Source of the DNA: SAR202 cluster bacterium Casp-Chloro-G2
GTDB lineage: Bacteria; Chloroflexota; Dehalococcoidia; Lucifugimonadales; UBA3495
Length of the DNA stretch: 50,598 nucleotides
Direction: 5' to 3'
Assembly (NCBI GenBank): GCA_002816575.1
Contig: MUCI01000056.1
Span: forward strand, 1 to 50,598
Of this stretch, positions 35,994-48,121 are shown piece after piece. A program made the position numbers and the translations under genes. Each line of letters opens with the position of its first letter. Position 1 is the stretch's first letter. The notes beneath the pieces were generated by a model. The model had not been told where the DNA came from. It saw only the letters and a program-made list of their open reading frames with translations, and made no database searches.

Positions 35994-36330
35994 TTTATTG
36001 CCACATACCTTAACGAGGATCGTTCAATCATATAAGGTCCAAAAGCAGCCTGCTGTCACTCGCTTCCGCTCCCCCTTTCTAACCGCCCCGGATAAACTCT
36101 CATGGGTAGCATGAGGGTGATTTTTCTCAGCTATTCTCCGCTATCCGACCGGGCTCATGGCGCGTCCAACAAACCTCAGACGCCCGCCGATATTCCCGTC
36201 AGCTTTCAGTGTTCGGCTCCTCTGATCAATCGGCTTGGCCCATGACCGTCCGTGTTGGTTCAGCGCTGTGAACCACCGAATCAGGTGAATTCCTGGTGGT
36301 CCCCGATCTCAAAGCGCGGTTCCGGCTTCC
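35994..36330 (+). other. Intergenic region upstream of amt1, no gene seen
   Basis: About 340 nt between the palindromic element and the operator. I see no ORF with a ribosome binding site, no tRNA and no terminator. It may be leftover from insertion of the mobile palindrome. Confidence 0.4.
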
Positions 36331-36406
36331 GTAACAAAGGATTAACAATCTGGAAACATTCGTGTAACAGTTACGAAACCGTCTGGAAATATACGGCGCT
36401 TAGACT
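36331..36406 (+). promoter_or_regulatory. GlnR-like operator array and promoter of amt1
   Basis: Six pentamers at an exact 11-bp period: GTAAC 36331, TTAAC 36342, GAAAC 36353, GTAAC 36364, GAAAC 36375, GAAAT 36386, each separated by 6 nt. This is the GTnAC-n6-GAAAC layout of actinobacterial GlnR boxes. TAGACT at 36401-36406 is a candidate -10 just downstream, the position expected if the regulator activates. The ammonium transporter gene follows. Confidence 0.65.
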
Positions 36407-36423
36407 ACCTTCCGAAACCTAGT

Positions 36424-36473
36424 GGGATTAGCCATTTGGGATTAGCCATTTGGGATTAGCCATTTGGGATTAG
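36424..36473 (+). repeat. 14-bp tandem repeat next to the amt1 ribosome binding site
   Basis: Three full copies of GGGATTAGCCATTT (36424, 36438, 36452) and a partial fourth run straight into AGGAGGAACC before ATG 36483. Copies are identical. Confidence 0.95.
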
Positions 36474-36482
36474 GAGGAACCA

Positions 36483-37850
36483 ATGTTAGTCGAGACAGCG
36501 CCTCTGTCCGGGGCCGGACAATCGAATGGGGCACGGTTGCTGCGACGGTCTCTGCCCTTCGTCATCGCCGGGTTGGTGGCCGTGTCGCTCATCGCGGCGT
36601 ACAACGTAGCATTTGCCCAGGACATCACTTCCGACGCGGATAAATTGGACCAGGAGGCCAACATCATCTGGATGTTGGGCGCGTTCTTGGTCTTCTTCAT
36701 GCAGGCGGGGTTCGCTTTCCTTGGCGCCGGTCTGATCCGGGCCAAGAACACCACCAACTACATGACCAAGAGCTTCATGGACTTCGCCATCGCGTCGTTG
36801 TCTTTCTGGGCCTTTGGTTTCGCGTTGATGTGGGGAACATCGGCCGCCGGAATTGCCGGCAACACCAACTATTTCCTGACCGACGCGGCTGACGGACAGA
36901 CATATGTCGACTTTGTTTTCCAGATGGTCTTTGCCGGGACCGCCGCCACCATCGTGGCTGGTGCGGTGGCCGAGCGGACAAAAACCCAAGCCTACCTGGC
37001 TTATAGCTTCATCATCGGCGCGATCATCTACCCGCTGTACGGCCACTGGGTCTGGGGCGGTGGCTGGTTGGGTTCCCTGAGCGAGATCGACCTTCCTGCG
37101 GCGGCCGACTACGCCGGTTCCGGTGTTGTGCACGCCGTGGGTGGCTTCGTCGCTCTGGCGGGCGCGGTTGTCGTGGGCCCACGGACCGGCAAGTTCAACG
37201 CTGACGGCACCTCCAATGTGATTTCAGGGCATAACGTGCCCTACGTGGTGATCGGAACGTTCATCCTGTTCTTCGGTTGGTTCGGGTTCAACATCAACAC
37301 CGGCGACTCCATCGGTCTGAACGCCATCAACACCCTGTTGGCCGGCGCAACCGGCGCGGTGGTCGCCCTGTACATCCAATTGATCCGGACCGGCAAGACC
37401 GACATCCTGATGGCCTGTAACGGCGCATTGGCCGGTCTGGTAGGCATCACCGCCCCGGTGGCGTTCGTGGAGCCGTGGTCCGCGGTGGTCATCGGCGCCA
37501 TAGCCGCGCCGATCATGATGGGCTCATTGATATTGATCGAACGGGTTCTCAAGATTGACGACCCGGTCGGCGCTATCTCCGTCCATGGGGTGACCGGACT
37601 ATGGGGCCTGTTGGCGGTGGGAATATTCGCCAACGGCAACAACGGTGTTGTCGGCCTCGTGGAAGGAGAGGTCAAGCAGCTCCTCTCCCAGTTGATCAGC
37701 ATGGGGGTGGTGTTGGCCTGGGGCCTGGTTACCGGCTTCGCCCTCTTCCTGCTGCTCAAATTCACCATGGGCGTCCGCGCCACTCCGGAAGAAGAGATGG
37801 AAGGGCTGGACATTGCAGAGCATTCTCTGCCCGCCTACGGCGACGACTAA
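36483..37850 (+). CDS. amt: Ammonium transporter (Amt family), copy 1
   Basis: This 455-residue protein has a signal-peptide-like N-terminus (FVIAGLVAVSLIAAYNVAFAQD) followed by 11 predicted transmembrane helices. Amt marks are FFMQAGFAFLGAGLIRAKN, YPLYGHWVWGGGWL, the conserved Asp and first pore His in ADYAGSGVVHAVGG, and the second pore His in GAISVHGVTGLWG. It conducts ammonium across the membrane. ATG 36483 follows AGGAGG supplied by the end of a tandem repeat. Terminator at 37885. No glnK lies beside it. It differs clearly from copy 2, so the pair is not a recent duplication. Confidence 0.94.
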   Translation: MLVETAPLSGAGQSNGARLLRRSLPFVIAGLVAVSLIAAYNVAFAQDITSDADKLDQEANIIWMLGAFLVFFMQAGFAFLGAGLIRAKNTTNYMTKSFMDFAIASLSFWAFGFALMWGTSAAGIAGNTNYFLTDAADGQTYVDFVFQMVFAGTAATIVAGAVAERTKTQAYLAYSFIIGAIIYPLYGHWVWGGGWLGSLSEIDLPAAADYAGSGVVHAVGGFVALAGAVVVGPRTGKFNADGTSNVISGHNVPYVVIGTFILFFGWFGFNINTGDSIGLNAINTLLAGATGAVVALYIQLIRTGKTDILMACNGALAGLVGITAPVAFVEPWSAVVIGAIAAPIMMGSLILIERVLKIDDPVGAISVHGVTGLWGLLAVGIFANGNNGVVGLVEGEVKQLLSQLISMGVVLAWGLVTGFALFLLLKFTMGVRATPEEEMEGLDIAEHSLPAYGDD

Positions 37851-37884
37851 CACTCAGGTTAGTCCAACAGCCTTGACCGGAGAT

Positions 37885-37920
37885 GCCGCTAGGGGGGTCC
37901 GTCGTTCCCCTAGCGGCTTT
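37885..37920 (+). terminator. Terminator of amt1
   Basis: An 11-bp perfect stem GCCGCTAGGGG/CCCCTAGCGGC is followed by a short T tail. Confidence 0.7.
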
Positions 37921-37978
37921 CCGGCGTCTTAAGCAGCGTGAAATCTAACATCGCGGTTGGCCGGATGTTTGGCCGGAT

Positions 37979-38043
37979 GTAACAAACATTTAACAACTTG
38001 GCAAATTTTCTGTAACAACTCGGACGCAAACTAGACCTAACAC
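37979..38043 (+). promoter_or_regulatory. GlnR-like operator array upstream of amt2
   Basis: Pentamers at an exact 11-bp period: GTAAC 37979, TTAAC 37990, GCAAA 38001, GTAAC 38012, GACGC 38023. The order matches the first four sites upstream of amt1, with two degenerate members. A TAGACC/TAACAC stretch (38032-38043) is a possible -10. It precedes the 27-residue ORF and amt2. Confidence 0.6.
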
Positions 38044-38062
38044 TAAATCGGAGGAAAGACCA

Positions 38063-38146
38063 ATGATTGCAATCGTTGCAGCAGGGGCATTTGTGGGGCT
38101 GTTCGGGATGTGGGTGGTTCTTCCTCGGATGTTCCTCCGCAAGTAA
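38063..38146 (+). CDS. Small membrane peptide (27 aa) ahead of amt2
   Basis: The ORF begins at ATG 38063, eight bases after a strong GGAGG, and encodes a single hydrophobic helix (IAIVAAGAFVGLFGMWVVLP) ending in basic RMFLRK and TAA. It is too short for standard ORF calling. It lies directly under the GlnR-like operator, 159 nt before amt2. It could be an Amt-associated small subunit or a leader peptide. No family recognised. Confidence 0.6.
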   Translation: MIAIVAAGAFVGLFGMWVVLPRMFLRK

Positions 38147-38227
38147 TTCCGGCACAGGTGATTCCTGAGTCATCGGCGCAGGCACGGGTCCGCCCTGGCG
38201 CCGGCGCACCAAACAATACGTCAGGCC

Positions 38228-38277
38228 AGACAATCCATGCTAGCCGCTCCGGCGATGGCCTGGATTGTTTATTGTCT
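38228..38277 (+). promoter_or_regulatory. Alternative hairpins in the amt2 leader
   Basis: ACAATCCA (38230-38237) can pair with TGGATTGT (38261-38268). The overlapping AGACAAT (38228-38234) can instead pair with ATTGTCT (38271-38277). The two folds exclude each other. They lie between the 27-residue ORF and the amt2 start; no T-run follows, so this is not a plain terminator. Confidence 0.35.
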
Positions 38278-38305
38278 AAAGAAAAACGACGGCGGTGAAA
38301 TAGGA

Positions 38306-39514
38306 ATGGATACGGGAGATACAGCTTGGATCCTGGCGGCCTCAGCGCTAGTGCTGCTGATGACGCCCGGAGTAGCATTTTTCTACGGTGGTCTGGTCCG
38401 TAAGAAGAACATCGTCTCAACCATCATGTACAGCTTCGTGAGCATGGGGCTGGTTGGGGTAGTATGGGTCCTCTGGGGCTACAGTTTGGCATTCGGCCCG
38501 GATGTGGGCGGGTTCATCGGAAACCTGGAGTGGTTCGGCCTGAAAGGTGTTTCGGCCGATGCCCCCGGCCCCTACTCAGACACGATTCCGCATCAGGCGT
38601 TCATGATCTTCCAGGCCATGTTCGCCATCATCACCCCGGCCTTGGTTACTGGCGCATTCGCCGAGCGCATGAAATTTGGCGCTCTCTGCATCTTCATCGT
38701 TCTATGGGTGACCCTCGTCTATGCTCCGCTGGCCCACTGGGTCTGGGGCGGCGGGTGGCTGGGCGACGTTGGCGCGCTGGACTTCGCCGGCGGCACGGTG
38801 GTCCACATCAGCGCTGGTGTTGGCGCTCTGGCCGCGGCCCTGATCATAGGCCGCAGGATCGGGTTCCTGGAACAGCCCATGGGACCGGCCAACGTGCCGA
38901 TGGTGGTTCTGGGCGCCGGCCTGCTGTGGTTCGGCTGGTTCGGCTTCAACGCCGGTAGCAGCCTATCAGCCGACGGTGTGGCAACCAACGCATTCGTGGT
39001 GACCAACACCGCCGCGGCCGCAGCCATGATGGCTTGGTTGATGATGTCGTGGCTGATCGACAAGAAACCCAGCGCGGTGGGCGCGGCTTCCGGAGCGGTG
39101 GCGGGCCTGGTGGCCATCACGCCTGCAGCCGGCTTCGTCGGTCCCATGCCGGCATTGGTCATCGGCTTTGGCGCGGGCGTATTCTGCTACAGCATGGTCA
39201 AGTTGCTGCTTCGCCTCAGGGTAGACGACGCGCTGGCGGTGTTTGGCGTCCACGGCATCGGTGGCGTTTGGGGTGCGCTGGCCACCGGTCTCTTCGTTGG
39301 GGTGGGCTACTCGGCGCTGGGTGACGGCGTCAGCCGTGGGGAGCAGGTCGTTGACCAGTTGATCGGCATCGGAGCGGCCGCCGGTTGGTCGTTCGTGGTG
39401 ACTGGGGCCATCATGTTGGCCTTGAAATACACCATCGGGATCAGCGCCGACGAGGAGAGTGAGGGCGCAGGCCTGGATATCTCCGAACACGGTGAGGCGG
39501 CCTACGAGCCTTAG
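38306..39514 (+). CDS. amt: Ammonium transporter (Amt family), copy 2
   Basis: This 402-residue Amt has no signal peptide and starts MDTGDTAWILAASALVLLMTPGVAFFYGGLVRKKN, as is typical. Pore residues are present: LDFAGGTVVHISAG (Asp and first His) and VFGVHGIGGVWG (second His); APLAHWVWGGGWLG is conserved. The frame extends upstream to 38237, but ATG 38306 begins the canonical sequence. It is followed by a strong terminator and then glutamine synthetase. Confidence 0.95.
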   Translation: MDTGDTAWILAASALVLLMTPGVAFFYGGLVRKKNIVSTIMYSFVSMGLVGVVWVLWGYSLAFGPDVGGFIGNLEWFGLKGVSADAPGPYSDTIPHQAFMIFQAMFAIITPALVTGAFAERMKFGALCIFIVLWVTLVYAPLAHWVWGGGWLGDVGALDFAGGTVVHISAGVGALAAALIIGRRIGFLEQPMGPANVPMVVLGAGLLWFGWFGFNAGSSLSADGVATNAFVVTNTAAAAAMMAWLMMSWLIDKKPSAVGAASGAVAGLVAITPAAGFVGPMPALVIGFGAGVFCYSMVKLLLRLRVDDALAVFGVHGIGGVWGALATGLFVGVGYSALGDGVSRGEQVVDQLIGIGAAAGWSFVVTGAIMLALKYTIGISADEESEGAGLDISEHGEAAYEP

Positions 39515-39544
39515 CCGCCCGCTGGTTTCCAAGGGGGACGTCGA

Positions 39545-39589
39545 ATGGGCAGTGTTGGCAAGACCGGTCAACACTGCCCATTATTTTTT
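39545..39589 (+). terminator. Terminator of amt2
   Basis: A 13-bp stem ATGGGCAGTGTTG/CAACACTGCCCAT is followed by TATTTTTT. Confidence 0.9.
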
Positions 39590-39716
39590 GAGGCGAGCGG
39601 CCGATCACGACGACGTGGCTGTGGTAAAGCCGGTATACTTAATCCCAGAAGGCGATCAGATTGCGGGGACGCCGGCGGTAGCCGTCGGCCCGACTATCGA
39701 AGGACTGGTCTATAGG

Positions 39717-41060
39717 ATGAGCATGGACTCAGAGCGGGCTGCGGAGCGAGACTTCGTGGTGCGCACCGCCCGGGAGAATGACGTTAAGTTCATTCGATTG
39801 TGGTTCACCGACATTCTGGGCCATCTGAAGGGATTCGCGATCACCGTGGAGGACCTGGAAGACGCCATCATGCATGGTGTGGGCTTCGACGGGGCCGCTA
39901 TCGAAGGCTTCGCCCGCATCGATGAAAGCGACATGCGCGCCTTTCCCGACCCGACAACGTTCACCATCCTCCCCTGGCGTCCTCGGCAGAATGCCGTGGC
40001 CCGGATGTTTTGCGACATACGCACCCCGGCCGGCGAATCGTTCATCGGCGACCCTCGCTACGCTCTGAAACGTAACCTGGAACGCCTGGCCCGAAGCGGG
40101 TACACCTACTACGTGGGTCCCGAATTGGAATTTTTCTATCTAAAGGATTCTGTATCGGCCGAGCCGCTGGACCAGCAGGGCTATTACGACCAGGTTTCCA
40201 GCCATCCGGCGGCGAACCTGCGCCGGGACACGGTCTTGAATCTGGCCGACATGGGGATACCGGTTAAGTACTCCCACCACGAGGGCGCCCCCAGCCAGCA
40301 CGAGATCGACCTGCAATACACCGATGCACTGACCATGGCCGACAACGTGATGACCGCCAAGCTGGTCATCAAAGAACTGGCCCAATTGCAGTCGGCCTAC
40401 GCCACGTTCATGCCCAAGCCGATCTCGGGGATGAACGGGTCTGGCATGCACATACACCAGTCGCTGTTCCAGGGTGACAAGAACACTTTCTTTGACCCCG
40501 ATGATGAACACCACCTGTCGCTGACGGGCAAACGGTTCATCGCCGGTCTGTTGCACCACGCCCCGGAGATCACCCTCGTAACCAACCAATGGGTCAACTC
40601 TTACAAACGCTTGGTTCCCGGGTTCGAGGCCCCGGCGTTCATATCTTGGGCCCACGTGAGCCGTTCCGACCTGGTCCGCGTCCCCGCCCACAAGCCCGGC
40701 TACGAGAGCTCCATGCGCGTTGAATACCGCGCTCCGGACCCGGCCTGCAATCCATATCTGGCATTCAGCGTAATGTTGGCGGCCGGCTTCAAGGGCATCG
40801 AGCAGGAATACCCGGTGCCGCCCGCGGTGGAAGGCAACGTGTTCGCAATGTCGGCGGAAGAGCGCGCGGCCAAGGGAATCAGATCCCTGCCCGGCAGTCT
40901 GGGCGAGGCGATCGCGTTGGCTGAAGGCAGTGAGTTGCTCAAGGAGGCGTTGGGCGAACATATCGTCCGCAGCGTCATCCAGAACAAGACCATGGAGTGG
41001 AACGAATACCGGGCCACCGTGACCGACTACGAGACATCGAGGTATCTGCCGATCCTCTAG
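39717..41060 (+). CDS. glnA: Glutamine synthetase (type I)
   Basis: This 447-residue GS makes glutamine from glutamate, ammonia and ATP. Marks are IRLWFTDILGHLKGFAI, GFDGAAIEGFARIDESDM, GPELEFFYL (metal ligands), KPISGMNGSGMHIHQSL, WVNSYKRLVPGFEAP and NPYLAFSVMLAAG. The short length fits GSI-alpha type. ATG 39717 or 39723 may be the start; AGGA precedes the second. The frame extends back to 39459 through the amt2 terminator, which is not credible. A TATACT at 39634 is a possible -10. It sits directly after amt2, so ammonium uptake and assimilation are adjacent. Confidence 0.93.
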   Translation: MSMDSERAAERDFVVRTARENDVKFIRLWFTDILGHLKGFAITVEDLEDAIMHGVGFDGAAIEGFARIDESDMRAFPDPTTFTILPWRPRQNAVARMFCDIRTPAGESFIGDPRYALKRNLERLARSGYTYYVGPELEFFYLKDSVSAEPLDQQGYYDQVSSHPAANLRRDTVLNLADMGIPVKYSHHEGAPSQHEIDLQYTDALTMADNVMTAKLVIKELAQLQSAYATFMPKPISGMNGSGMHIHQSLFQGDKNTFFDPDDEHHLSLTGKRFIAGLLHHAPEITLVTNQWVNSYKRLVPGFEAPAFISWAHVSRSDLVRVPAHKPGYESSMRVEYRAPDPACNPYLAFSVMLAAGFKGIEQEYPVPPAVEGNVFAMSAEERAAKGIRSLPGSLGEAIALAEGSELLKEALGEHIVRSVIQNKTMEWNEYRATVTDYETSRYLPIL

Positions 41061-41104
41061 CGGTTGTCACTCGGATGACCAGGCGGAACGTGGTTGGTCT
41101 TTGC

Positions 41105-43066
41105 TTACTTGGCCGGCGAGACCTCGAGGGTGTATCCGGCTTGTTCCCGGGTCTTTTCGGCCAGCAAACCCACGGCTACCACCAGCCGCTCACCGTCTTT
41201 TAGCGTGGGGAGTGCCAACACCCCGAAGTTGTCCGCATTCAGCGGCATCTGCCGCACCACGGGCGCATCCCCAATGGTAATCACCTGGACCTGGAAATTC
41301 TGACGCACCACGTTGTCGGTGAACTCAAACCCCGAGGCATTCCAACCTGTGTCTTCACCCGTGATTCCCGCTGCCTCGATGGTTAGGCCGCGGAAGCAGG
41401 CCCCGCTTCCGTTGATGGCATCGTCGGTTATATATTGCAGCCGCACCAAGATGTCTCGGCCCGCGTATGCGGTCAGGTCGATCGATTCCTCGACCCAACC
41501 ACCGCTGTGGCCGGTGTAGCCGGGGCCGAACCCGCTGCCGATGGGGTTCTCTTGTGAGGTCGCGCTGGTTTCAAATATCCGCCAGGTATGTCCGCCGTCC
41601 ACCGACACTTCGACGTAAGCGTAATCCCAGTCCTTTTCGATCTCGAACCAGACCTCGTACCGCAATGCGGCCTCTTCTCCGGCCGGCAGGCTGACCCGGC
41701 GGGCCAAAGTGGAATCGATGGAATCGCCCGAGTTGCTCCACCAACAGCCTGCGCCCACGTCGATGGGCAGCAATGGCGTTGTGGCCGGACCCTGAAAGGA
41801 CAGGGATGAGCCCTCGGGGACCAACTTTAATTCGGTATATTCCACCCCGTACTGCGACAACCGTGACTCAAACTGACCAGACCCGTCGATTTTTCTGGAT
41901 ATATCTGCCCCGGCGCTCATGTCGGCGTAGCCCAAGATGCCAGCTCCGTCGATAATGTTGGCGGCCGCCCACTCCCGGAACACATCATCGAACCGCGCAT
42001 CATAGCCGAGAGCGGCCAGGTAGCCGTTGATGCCCGCGATCCCGTCTTCCGGCTGGGCCAACAGGCGCTTGAGGCTGTCGCGGCCGCCGTAGTGCTCGGT
42101 CAAGAAGTGCATGAACAGAGACGCCGCGCCGTAGTTGCCGATGCTTCCGACGGACGAGAGCGGCCAGTGGACCAAAGACGTGGTTGGGTCACTTAGGTAT
42201 TGACCGACCGAGAAGCGGGAATCGAAGGCGATGCTGCTGGATAGCTCAGCCAGTCCCTCATTGACCCAGGTGTCCTCTGAGTTGTCGGCATTCCAGTGGA
42301 TCGCATGCTGAAGTTCATGGGCTAGGACCTGGTCGTAGTTCGCGGCGCCCGGCGGAACGCTAACCGCGTTGACGTAGATCATCTCGCGCTCGTTGCTTCT
42401 GGGCCTGACTGCGGCGGGATATTCGTCGGTGGAACTGAAATATCCGGCCACGCCCCTGATGCTCGCGTTCAGAATGTTTAGGTGAGGGTCATTGTCGATG
42501 CCTGGGCTCCATTCGGAGCCAAATACCTGGGTGACCGCCGGGTAGGTGTTTTCTTCAAACAGCGCCGCGGACCGTTCCAACCGCTCGCGGTCGATGTCCA
42601 GACCATATTCAACGTACCAATAGGCGCGAGGAGTGACTAGGACCAGCTCGAAATCGCTCTGATAGGCCCTGGGATTGGCCAGGTCCACCAGCCAAAATGT
42701 ATCGGTCCGCCCCGCCTCTAATGGGACGCCGGACCCAGATGGTGTCCTGGAGATGCTGCCGCTGCCGGGCACGAGTTCTTCGGTCAGCCGGAACAGGTCC
42801 CGGTCGGGGGCATCGCTGAATTGAAGAGCGGGGCCTGCCTCGGCCGGGGTTGACGGGACCGCCGGCTGCGGCCCTGATGTGGGCGAAACGGCAATAGTTG
42901 GGAGATTTTGGTCCGGTGTGTCGGTGGCAGGAGGAGAGGCGGTCTCGGTGAATCCGGCGCTTGGGGTCATGACGGTCGCAGCTTCACGGGACTGACCGGT
43001 ACAAGCGGCAAGGCCCGCGGCGGCGAGAAGGATGGCGATGCAGATCAGGTATCTGGTTTTCGGCAT
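41105..43066 (-). CDS. Secreted lipoprotein metalloprotease
   Basis: This 653-residue protein has a lipoprotein signal with Cys22 in GLAACTGQ and a Pro/Thr/Ser-rich linker to about residue 80. The zinc peptidase centre is HELQHAIHW (His250, Glu251, His254), followed by TWVNEGLAEL, whose Glu270 is a likely third ligand. The C-terminal half has beta-sandwich character with WDYAYVEVSVDGGHTW and ILVRLQYITDDAINGSGACFRG, as in immune-inhibitor-A/MAM-like domains. It should be anchored outside the membrane and degrade proteins. ATG 43066 begins the signal; TTG 43081 is an alternative. It converges on glnA. Confidence 0.85.
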   Translation of the reverse strand: MPKTRYLICIAILLAAAGLAACTGQSREAATVMTPSAGFTETASPPATDTPDQNLPTIAVSPTSGPQPAVPSTPAEAGPALQFSDAPDRDLFRLTEELVPGSGSISRTPSGSGVPLEAGRTDTFWLVDLANPRAYQSDFELVLVTPRAYWYVEYGLDIDRERLERSAALFEENTYPAVTQVFGSEWSPGIDNDPHLNILNASIRGVAGYFSSTDEYPAAVRPRSNEREMIYVNAVSVPPGAANYDQVLAHELQHAIHWNADNSEDTWVNEGLAELSSSIAFDSRFSVGQYLSDPTTSLVHWPLSSVGSIGNYGAASLFMHFLTEHYGGRDSLKRLLAQPEDGIAGINGYLAALGYDARFDDVFREWAAANIIDGAGILGYADMSAGADISRKIDGSGQFESRLSQYGVEYTELKLVPEGSSLSFQGPATTPLLPIDVGAGCWWSNSGDSIDSTLARRVSLPAGEEAALRYEVWFEIEKDWDYAYVEVSVDGGHTWRIFETSATSQENPIGSGFGPGYTGHSGGWVEESIDLTAYAGRDILVRLQYITDDAINGSGACFRGLTIEAAGITGEDTGWNASGFEFTDNVVRQNFQVQVITIGDAPVVRQMPLNADNFGVLALPTLKDGERLVVAVGLLAEKTREQAGYTLEVSPAK

Positions 43067-43112
43067 GCTCGGCAGGTGCAACGAAAATGGGTGAGTTAGC
43101 GGGCGTTGGGGA

Positions 43113-43682
43113 TTAATTTCCTATCACGTTAAAGCGGTTCATGGCGACGTCTATGTTCTCTTCCAACATGCATTGTACTGCGGCGGCCGCATCCTGGATC
43201 GCCTGGGCGATGAGCGGCTCTTCTTCTTTGGTGAACCGGCCCAGCACATGGGGTATGTTTTCGCCGGCCTGGCCCGGCTGGCCAACCCCGATTCGCAGAC
43301 GTGGAAATTCTTCTGATTGTACGGATGCGATGATGGATCGGATGCCGTTGTGCCCCGCGTGACTGCCGCCCGTGCGGAGCCTGATCCGGCCAACTGGCAA
43401 GGCCATTTCGTCGTAGACCACCAGTAGGTCTGAAGGGCGTCCGCCGAACCGGGCCAACAGATATTCGATCCCTTCACCGCTGTTGTTCATGAAGGTGCGT
43501 GGTTTCGCCAGCACCACATCGTGCCCGGCGATCCGCCCCTGGCCCAGGATGGCCTTTTCGCGCCGGTCGTTCAAGCGTATATCCGACTGTTTGGCGACCA
43601 GGTCAATGAACCGGAACCCCACGTTGTGCCGAGTCGAAGCGTAACGTGTGCCGGGATTGCCCAGGCCGACGATGAGGAGCAT
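43113..43682 (-). CDS. pth: Peptidyl-tRNA hydrolase
   Basis: This 189-residue Pth recycles peptidyl-tRNA. It contains IVGLGNPGTRYASTRHNVGF with the catalytic His, KPRTFMNNSGEG, VVYDEMALPVGRIRLRTGGSHAGHNGI and RLRIGVGQPG. ATG 43682 begins the conserved N-terminus, 2 nt after the stop of the upstream orphan. The open extension to 43787 overlaps that gene and is rejected. Confidence 0.95.
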   Translation of the reverse strand: MLLIVGLGNPGTRYASTRHNVGFRFIDLVAKQSDIRLNDRREKAILGQGRIAGHDVVLAKPRTFMNNSGEGIEYLLARFGGRPSDLLVVYDEMALPVGRIRLRTGGSHAGHNGIRSIIASVQSEEFPRLRIGVGQPGQAGENIPHVLGRFTKEEEPLIAQAIQDAAAAVQCMLEENIDVAMNRFNVIGN

Positions 43683-43684
43683 GT

Positions 43685-47784
<4,100 letters not shown>

Positions 47785-47811
47785 TTATAGTGAATTACCT
47801 GGCTGAGCACG

Positions 47812-47817
47812 ATTATA
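47812..47817 (-). promoter_or_regulatory. Candidate -10 box of the ligA operon
   Basis: A perfect TATAAT on the minus strand, within TATATTATAATC, about 43 nt before ATG 47769; the -35 is not clear. Confidence 0.45.
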
Positions 47818-47846
47818 ATATATTCCCACCGTAGGTTCTCTCTAGA

Positions 47847-47889
47847 GGCGTCATCCTTATGTGGACTCCGTCCAACTGAGGATGACGCC
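47847..47889. repeat. REP-like inverted repeat
   Basis: GGCGTCATCCT (47847-47857) and AGGATGACGCC (47879-47889) are perfect 11-bp arms around 21 nt. The GTCATCC/GGATGAC core matches the ends of the 35718-35993 element. It lies between divergent genes, so a terminator role is unlikely. Confidence 0.65.
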
Positions 47890-48121
47890 CCGTCCACACC
47901 GGAGATTCTTCCATAACCGCACACGTCGCGGCCTCGATCCGAGATCGGATGCTGAACGATCACGGTTTCGACGTAGATACCGGAGATTGCTTACCCACAG
48001 GGGAAACGAATCGATACTAATTTCGCGCTCTGGCATCACGAGACAAGTCAGAGATACCAAACTCCCGGGGACTGGATCGAGGTTATGATTCCTCCAATAG
48101 CGAAGATAACAAGGAGCCGGA

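Noticed and set aside
36424-36473. CRISPR array
   Set aside because: The 14-bp units are directly adjacent with no spacers and sit in a 5' leader.
47890-48121. tRNA or structured RNA gene between ligA and the aminotransferase
   Set aside because: No cloverleaf or T-loop consensus was found; only short repeats and possible promoter boxes.
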